A DNA stretch of 64,000 nt from Streptomyces sp. CB01201 (GTDB lineage Bacteria; Actinomycetota; Actinomycetes; Streptomycetales; Streptomycetaceae), in contig NZ_NNBJ01000008.1 in assembly GCF_002803085.1 (NCBI RefSeq), positions 62,001 to 126,000 on the forward strand, read 5' to 3'. Shown here one piece after another: positions 59,796 to 64,000 of this stretch; position 1 is the first letter of the stretch, and the number at the start of each line of letters is the position of its first letter. The notes below the pieces were generated by a model. It searched no databases. It saw only the letters and a program-made list of their open reading frames with translations, and had not been told where the DNA came from. The translations under genes and the position numbers were made by a program.

Positions 59796-61370
59796 TCAGC
59801 GCAGCCACTGCTCCTGGTCGGCGGGGCGGTAGAGCGTGACCGCACCGGGAAGCTTGTCGAGGACGAGATGCCGGTAGGTCGCCTCGGTCACTTCGCCGTC
59901 GTACGCGAAGTGCGGCTCGCCCTCGATGATTTCGAGGTCGAGCCGGCGGACCTGGGCGGTCGTCAGCACCCGGGAGCTGTGCAGGGTGCCGGTCAGCACG
60001 GCGAGCAGCAGCCGGGTCCGGGCCAGCGGGGTGCCGGCCTCCACCGCGCGCACGTCGAGCAGCCCGTCGTCGAGCTGGGTGCGGTAGGTCGGGGCGAAGC
60101 CGGCCGGATGGTAGATGCCGTTCCCGGCGAAAAGGAGCCAGATGCGGCGGGGGCGTCCGTTGATGACGACCGAGAGCGGACTGCCCGTGGCGAGGACCTT
60201 GGCCAGGCCCACGGCGAGCGCGGGCCACTTGCCGATGCGCTTCTCCAGCCGCTCCCTGGCGTGTACCAGCTCCGAGTACACGCCGATGCTGAACGTGTTG
60301 AGGAAGAGCTGCTGGTCGTCGCCGCTCGGGAACTCCTGGGGTGCGTCGCCGGGCTCGTCCGCAGCCGGGTGCGTGCCAGGGCGGACGGGGGACGAGGCGC
60401 GGCCCACGTCGGCGGTGACCGCGTCGCCCGCCCGCAGCGCGCGGGCGACATCCTCCATGGTCTGGTTGCCGAGGTCCGCGGCGAAGTGGTTGAAGGTGCC
60501 ACCGGGGAAGACAGCGAGTGGCACACGGTGGCGGGCGGCCGTCGCGCTGCCCGCGTTCACGGTGCCGTCGCCCCCGCACACACCGAGCGCCCCGCCGTCC
60601 GCCGCGGCCCGTGACGCCGCCTGGTCGAGCAGGGCCAACAGGTCGTCGCCGGGTTCGAAGACCGTGATCGCCGCCTCGGGGAGCAGGGCACGCAGGGTCT
60701 CGGCGGTGTCCTTGGACCAGGCGACGCCGGAGGACGGATTGACCACCAGCTGAAGGCCCTTGCCCTCCTTGAGCGCGGGCGCCGGCCTGCGCGGCGGGGC
60801 CGCGGCAGCCGCGGCCTCCGGCTTCACCGGCCACCAGCGGCAGGTGAGCAGCGCGGCGCCCACCCCGACGATCGCCCCGGCGGCCGCGCGGCGGCGGTGG
60901 TCGAGCTCACCTCCCGCGCGTACATAGGCGAGGCCCGCGGCGAACGGCAGCACGGCAAGGCCGTACCGGGGCGACTCCACGACCACGCCCGCGACGAAGG
61001 CGGCGGCCGACGCCATCGGGCTTGAGGGCAGGGAAGCGGTGCTCGGGCGCGGGAAGATGCCGGGGAGCGCGTCCAGGACGGGCCGGGAACTGCGGGCGGC
61101 CGGCTTGGCCAGTGTGTGGTTGACGGCGGCGACGATCGCCACCGAGCCGATGCCGCGCAGTGCCGCGCGGCGGGCACTCCTGCCGCCGGACAGGCCCAGG
61201 GCCGCTGCCGCGCCCAGCCAGACGGCGTCGTGATCGGCGGCCTTGCGCAGCAGCCGGCTCGCGGAACTACCGCCTGCGGAAGGCGACTTGGTGAAGGAGG
61301 CCAGACGTTCGGCCAGTACCGCTGCTGTGCGCAGCCCGTGTGCTGTCTGCGGCCGTCCAGGTCGCTTCAT
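59796..61370 (-). CDS. diacylglycerol/lipid kinase with eroded PAP2-like N-terminal domain
   Basis: The 524-residue protein has a C-terminal DAGK catalytic domain (about 210-520): V-V-N-P-S-S-G, G-G-D-G-T-V-N-A, F-P-G-G-T-F-N-H-F-A-A-D-L-G and the late Y-D-G-E-V. The N-terminal region (about 50-190) matches the PAP2 domain often fused to actinobacterial DAGK proteins. Motif 1 is K-P-x5-R-P, but motif 2 reads P-S-S-P-M instead of P-S-x-H, and the motif 3 Arg/His-Asp set is lost. The PAP2 half is probably inactive. The kinase half should phosphorylate a lipid such as diacylglycerol. Confidence 0.88.
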   Translation of the reverse strand: MKRPGRPQTAHGLRTAAVLAERLASFTKSPSAGGSSASRLLRKAADHDAVWLGAAAALGLSGGRSARRAALRGIGSVAIVAAVNHTLAKPAARSSRPVLDALPGIFPRPSTASLPSSPMASAAAFVAGVVVESPRYGLAVLPFAAGLAYVRAGGELDHRRRAAAGAIVGVGAALLTCRWWPVKPEAAAAAAPPRRPAPALKEGKGLQLVVNPSSGVAWSKDTAETLRALLPEAAITVFEPGDDLLALLDQAASRAAADGGALGVCGGDGTVNAGSATAARHRVPLAVFPGGTFNHFAADLGNQTMEDVARALRAGDAVTADVGRASSPVRPGTHPAADEPGDAPQEFPSGDDQQLFLNTFSIGVYSELVHARERLEKRIGKWPALAVGLAKVLATGSPLSVVINGRPRRIWLLFAGNGIYHPAGFAPTYRTQLDDGLLDVRAVEAGTPLARTRLLLAVLTGTLHSSRVLTTAQVRRLDLEIIEGEPHFAYDGEVTEATYRHLVLDKLPGAVTLYRPADQEQWLR

Positions 61371-61428
61371 GCGCTCGCCACACCCCTGAACCTCAAGAAT
61401 CCGCTGCGTACGGCCGGGTCCGGCCGTA

Positions 61429-61902
61429 TCAAAGCCCCAGCCTACCGGGGGCGGCGATGGCGCTCTGCAGCGCGGCGAGCCCGGTGGCCAGTGCGAGCCG
61501 GTCGGCCTGTGCCATGGCCTCGATGGCCAGCGTCAGGGTCGCCGCGCGTTCGCTGCGGATCCGCTCCAGGTGGTCGCGGCCGCCGGCGGTCAGACGCAGG
61601 CTGACCTCGCGCCGGCTGTCGGGGCAGGGCAGCCGCTCCAGGAACCCGGCGGCCTGCAACCGGTCGCAGAGCCGGCTGACGGAGGGCGGGGCGGTACGCA
61701 GCAGTTTCCCCAGGGCGCGCATGCGTATGCCGTCGTTGCGGTCCACGAGGTACATCAGGCGCAGCTGGGGGGTGGAGACCGAGGTGGTGGTGACCGTGTC
61801 GCGGGCCTGTTGCCAGAGCAGGTCGAGCAGATCGACGACATCACTCGCCGCGGGGCCCTGTGCGTGATCGATCAGTTGGGGGTCGAGGTCTCGGTGAGGC
61901 AT
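61429..61902 (-). CDS. MarR-family transcriptional regulator
   Basis: The 157-residue winged-helix regulator reads R-L-M-Y-L-V-D and M-R-A-L-G-K-L-L-R-T-A-P-P-S-V-S-R-L-C-D-R-L-Q-A-A-G-F-L-E-R. The wing is P-D-S-R-R-E-V-S-L-R-L-T-A-G-G. Ligand unknown. GGGGGAG precedes the ATG. It lies 66 bases downstream of the STAS gene on the same strand, so it may be part of the partner-switching operon. Confidence 0.9.
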   Translation of the reverse strand: MPHRDLDPQLIDHAQGPAASDVVDLLDLLWQQARDTVTTTSVSTPQLRLMYLVDRNDGIRMRALGKLLRTAPPSVSRLCDRLQAAGFLERLPCPDSRREVSLRLTAGGRDHLERIRSERAATLTLAIEAMAQADRLALATGLAALQSAIAAPGRLGL

Positions 61903-61968
61903 GGGCTCGGGCTCCCCCGTCGGCGTGCCCGTCCCCGCTCGCCGCGGGAGCCGGGCGGTCGGACCAGG

Positions 61969-62400
61969 TCAGGCACTGCTGTCCGGTCCGGTGGGGCGGG
62001 CCGGTATGGCTTCCTCCGCGTCCGCCCGGGATTCTCCCGGGCCGGAGGTCTCGTGTACGGCGCCGGTGGAGAGCGCCGTCAGATACTCCAGGCTACCCGT
62101 GATCCTCAGGAGCCGGTCGAGAGCCGGGGTGCGGTCCTCCAGGTGCAGCGAGACCTCCGCCGCGTCGGTGCGCCGCCGGATCATCAGCAGTATGGACAGT
62201 CCGGTCGAGTCGATGGACCCCAGCTCCGCGCACCCCAGGTGCAGGTCCCGCAGCCGCGGGTGGGCGGCCAATTTGGCGGTGGCCGCTTCCAGAAGCAGGT
62301 CGGCGTTGTCGTAGTCGAGGTCTCCGCGCAGCTCTATGCGCACGGTGGTCTCGGTGTCAACGGCCGTCAGTCTCAGGTGACTTGGGGAATACGAACTCAA
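61969..62400 (-). CDS. STAS-domain anti-sigma factor antagonist
   Basis: The 143-residue protein has a STAS domain (about 15-110): V-R-I-E-L-R-G-D-L-D-Y-D-N-A-D-L-L-L, L-D/H-L-G-C-A-E-L-G-S-I-D-S-T-G-L-S-I-L, where the Ser/Thr next to the D-S-T-G turn is the expected phosphorylation site. A disordered acidic tail follows. The start is a TTG overlapping the upstream TGA (TTGA), with AGGA about 8 bases before it. Such antagonists bind RsbW-like kinases when unphosphorylated and release sigma factors. Confidence 0.9.
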   Translation of the reverse strand: MSSYSPSHLRLTAVDTETTVRIELRGDLDYDNADLLLEAATAKLAAHPRLRDLHLGCAELGSIDSTGLSILLMIRRRTDAAEVSLHLEDRTPALDRLLRITGSLEYLTALSTGAVHETSGPGESRADAEEAIPARPTGPDSSA

Positions 62401-63497
62401 GGCTGGTTCCTGGCGGATGCGGAAGGGGCGGAAGGGGTGGAGGGGCCGGCGAGCCGGTCGGAGCCGAGCAGCAGGAGGCGCGTGGCGCGCGGGAAGTCCT
62501 TGAGTTCACCCGCCAGCAGCCCCAGGGCGGGCGGCAGGCTGTACGCGGGCACGCCGCGCGCGGCGAGGATGCCCGCGGTCCAGGCGATGAACCCGGTGAA
62601 CAGGTCGGCGTCGTCGAGGTAGAGGGCGGTGGCGAGGAAGTCCACGATGTGCGCGACGTCCTCGGCGGTCCGCTCGCGCTGCAAGTCGTTGTACTGCCGC
62701 ATGGCGGGGAAGGCATCGTCGAGTCCGTGCATCACGGCGCGGACCAGGCTGGTCCTGCTGCGCGTGACCATGGTGTATTCCTGGTCGTCCAGGTGCGGCA
62801 GATCGTCGATCGGCTGGTGGCCCGGCTCGGGGCGGGCCAGCGGGGCCCGCTGGATGCGGTCCGCGGCGGAGCGCGCGTCCGCCGCCCACGCGTCCGCGCC
62901 GAGAAGCTCGGCGTAGCGTCCGCCGGGCCCGAAGGCGGCCCCACCGACCACGACGGGGACGCCCACGGCCTGGCAGGCGGTGATGGTGGCATGGGCGGTG
63001 GGCAGCCGGGTCGCGATGGAACTGGAGAGTGCGACGAGTTCGGGCCCGGTGCGATGCAGGTGCGCGATGAGATGCGGTACGGGAACCTGCGCACCCAGAT
63101 AGTCGACGTGCCAGCCGCGCAGTCTGAGCACTTCGGCCAGGAGCCGGGCGGGCAACGCGTGCCATTCGCCGTCCACGCAGGCGACCGTGATCCGCCCGCG
63201 TTCGGCGGCGGTCCGGGCGGCCGGGTGCAGCGAAAGGGCCGCCACGGCACGGTCGTTGATGGCGGTCGCCGCGTGCTCCTGGGCCACGGTCATCCGGTTG
63301 GCGGCCCACTCCTCGCCGACCTTGAACTGGACGGGGGCGATCACGTCGAGCAGCACGCTCTCCGGGTCGACCCCGTCGTCCAGGGCCCGCTGCACGAGGC
63401 TCGTGGCCGCGTACTCGTCGCCCGCGAAGACGGCTTCCCACAGGGCGGTCTCCAGTTCCGCCGGACGTCTGGGAGCCGTACGGAGTTCGGTACTCAT
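62397..63497 (-). CDS. B12-binding protein with CarH-type W-x9-E-H photosensor signature
   Basis: The 366-residue protein has no DNA-binding domain. Residues 1-95 form the B12-cap helical bundle with W64-x9-E74-H75, the signature placed over adenosylcobalamin in CarH/LitR light sensors. Residues about 100-225 form the B12-binding Rossmann fold, with V-D-G-E-W-H113 where E-x-H replaces the usual D-x-H of the cobalt-ligating His. Then come S-S-S and G-G-A-A-F-G-P-G-G. The last 130 residues are helical and unrecognised. It overlaps both the SpoIIE gene upstream and the STAS gene downstream by 4 bases, so it probably controls that switch in response to light or B12. Confidence 0.85.
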   Translation of the reverse strand: MSTELRTAPRRPAELETALWEAVFAGDEYAATSLVQRALDDGVDPESVLLDVIAPVQFKVGEEWAANRMTVAQEHAATAINDRAVAALSLHPAARTAAERGRITVACVDGEWHALPARLLAEVLRLRGWHVDYLGAQVPVPHLIAHLHRTGPELVALSSSIATRLPTAHATITACQAVGVPVVVGGAAFGPGGRYAELLGADAWAADARSAADRIQRAPLARPEPGHQPIDDLPHLDDQEYTMVTRSRTSLVRAVMHGLDDAFPAMRQYNDLQRERTAEDVAHIVDFLATALYLDDADLFTGFIAWTAGILAARGVPAYSLPPALGLLAGELKDFPRATRLLLLGSDRLAGPSTPSAPSASARNQP

Positions 63498-64000
63498 GCG
63501 GTGAACCTGCCCCGTGTGTGGCCGTTCACCGCGCTCAGGTGGTGGCTGCGCGGCGCGGAGACCACGACGACGGCCATGTCGTCGTGCCGCCCGTTGCCGA
63601 CCCACTGCGCGGCGACCATCTGGACGCGCTCGACGATGCTCTCGGCAGGCATGCCGGCGCACTCGGCCAGGACGCGCCGCAGCCGCTCCTCGCCGAACAT
63701 GGCGTCACCCATGGGGCCGCCGCGCGCCTCGGTGAACCCGTCCGTGTACAGGACGCAGGTCTCCCCCGGCGCCAGGAACAGATCGGCGCTGTCCGCCCGC
63801 ACCTCGGGAATCGCGCCGATCAGGGTGCCCCGGGTGTCGGCCTCCTCGACCTCGCCGGTGGCGCGCACGACCAGCGGGGGCGGGTGGCCCGCGCTGGTGA
63901 CCCGCATCCGCACCGAGCGGCCCTCCCGTACCGCGGACGCCAGGACGAGGGTGGCGAAGCGGGTGTGGTGGGAGTTGAGCAGGGCCATGTTGAGCAGGCC
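63494..64000 (-). CDS. SpoIIE/PP2C phosphatase, C-terminal fragment
   Basis: The gene continues beyond the right edge; 168 residues are seen. They form the last two thirds of a PP2C/SpoIIE domain: A-T-L-V-L-A-S, A-G-H-P-P-P-L-V-V, L-G/I-G-A-I-P, V-L-Y-T-D-G-F-T-E-A-R, and R-H-D-D-M-A-V-V-V with the metal Asp pair. It would dephosphorylate the STAS protein two genes downstream. N-terminal sensor domains (GAF, PAS or HATPase) may lie outside the window. The stop overlaps the B12-protein start. Confidence 0.92.
   Translation of the reverse strand, partial: GLLNMALLNSHHTRFATLVLASAVREGRSVRMRVTSAGHPPPLVVRATGEVEEADTRGTLIGAIPEVRADSADLFLAPGETCVLYTDGFTEARGGPMGDAMFGEERLRRVLAECAGMPAESIVERVQMVAAQWVGNGRHDDMAVVVVSAPRSHHLSAVNGHTRGRFTA

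Overview
The window looks like a Streptomyces chromosome segment. It has very high GC, almost all codons end in G or C, and it carries a small chaplin, a SigB-type sigma factor with PP2C and RsbW-like partners, a LanM lanthipeptide synthetase, leaderless-type starts and typical actinobacterial families (DUF5701, DUF2752, FUSC, standalone LigD phosphoesterase). No tRNA, rRNA, CRISPR array, transposase or phage gene was seen. All calls come from reading the sequence and from knowledge of the families; no database search was run.

Layout. 1-13.6 kb is a signalling block: a polysaccharide deacetylase end, a SigB-like sigma factor, a secreted protein, DUF5701, a cPPR-domain protein, an EEP hydrolase, an HTH-receiver fusion, a CHASE3 histidine kinase coupled to a receiver-PP2C phosphatase, an RsbW-like kinase, and a large membrane protein with a periplasmic-binding-like domain. 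13.9-20 kb has a FUSC transporter, a class II lanthipeptide locus (precursor plus LanM) and a PAP2 enzyme. 20.4-36.4 kb is mixed: paralogous helical proteins, a molybdopterin oxidoreductase/cytochrome b561 fusion, AKR and ALDH, a chaplin, a LigD phosphoesterase, a NarL-type two-component pair, a PRC-barrel operon, a membrane Mrr nuclease, MFS, Rieske, TM2 and DUF2752 proteins. 36.4-39 kb contains three decayed gene remnants around a DinB protein and a glycosyltransferase.

41.1-58.6 kb is a catabolic island. The first part (dehydrogenase, hydroxypyruvate-isomerase-like protein, Asp/Glu racemase homologue, GntP permease, DUF1537 kinase, class II aldolase fused in frame to a substrate-binding-like domain, GntR/FCD regulator) fits a four-carbon sugar-acid (tetronate) pathway ending in dihydroxyacetone phosphate. 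The second part (lactate/glycolate permease, IclR regulator, glyoxylate-type aminotransferase, FAD/Fe-S 2-hydroxyacid dehydrogenase) fits glycolate to glyoxylate to glycine. It is tied together by a repeated CCG-N5-CGG operator. A TetR-SDR-alcohol dehydrogenase operon follows.

58.8-64 kb has a secreted lipase, a lipid kinase with an eroded PAP2-like domain, a MarR regulator and a partner-switching operon (SpoIIE phosphatase, B12-binding protein, STAS). The B12 protein carries the W-x9-E-H signature of CarH-type light sensors, so this operon is a candidate light-to-sigma-factor switch.

The most interesting items are the B12/STAS/SpoIIE module, the orphan lanthipeptide, the aldolase/binding-protein fusion, the HTH-receiver fusion and the shared IclR operator.
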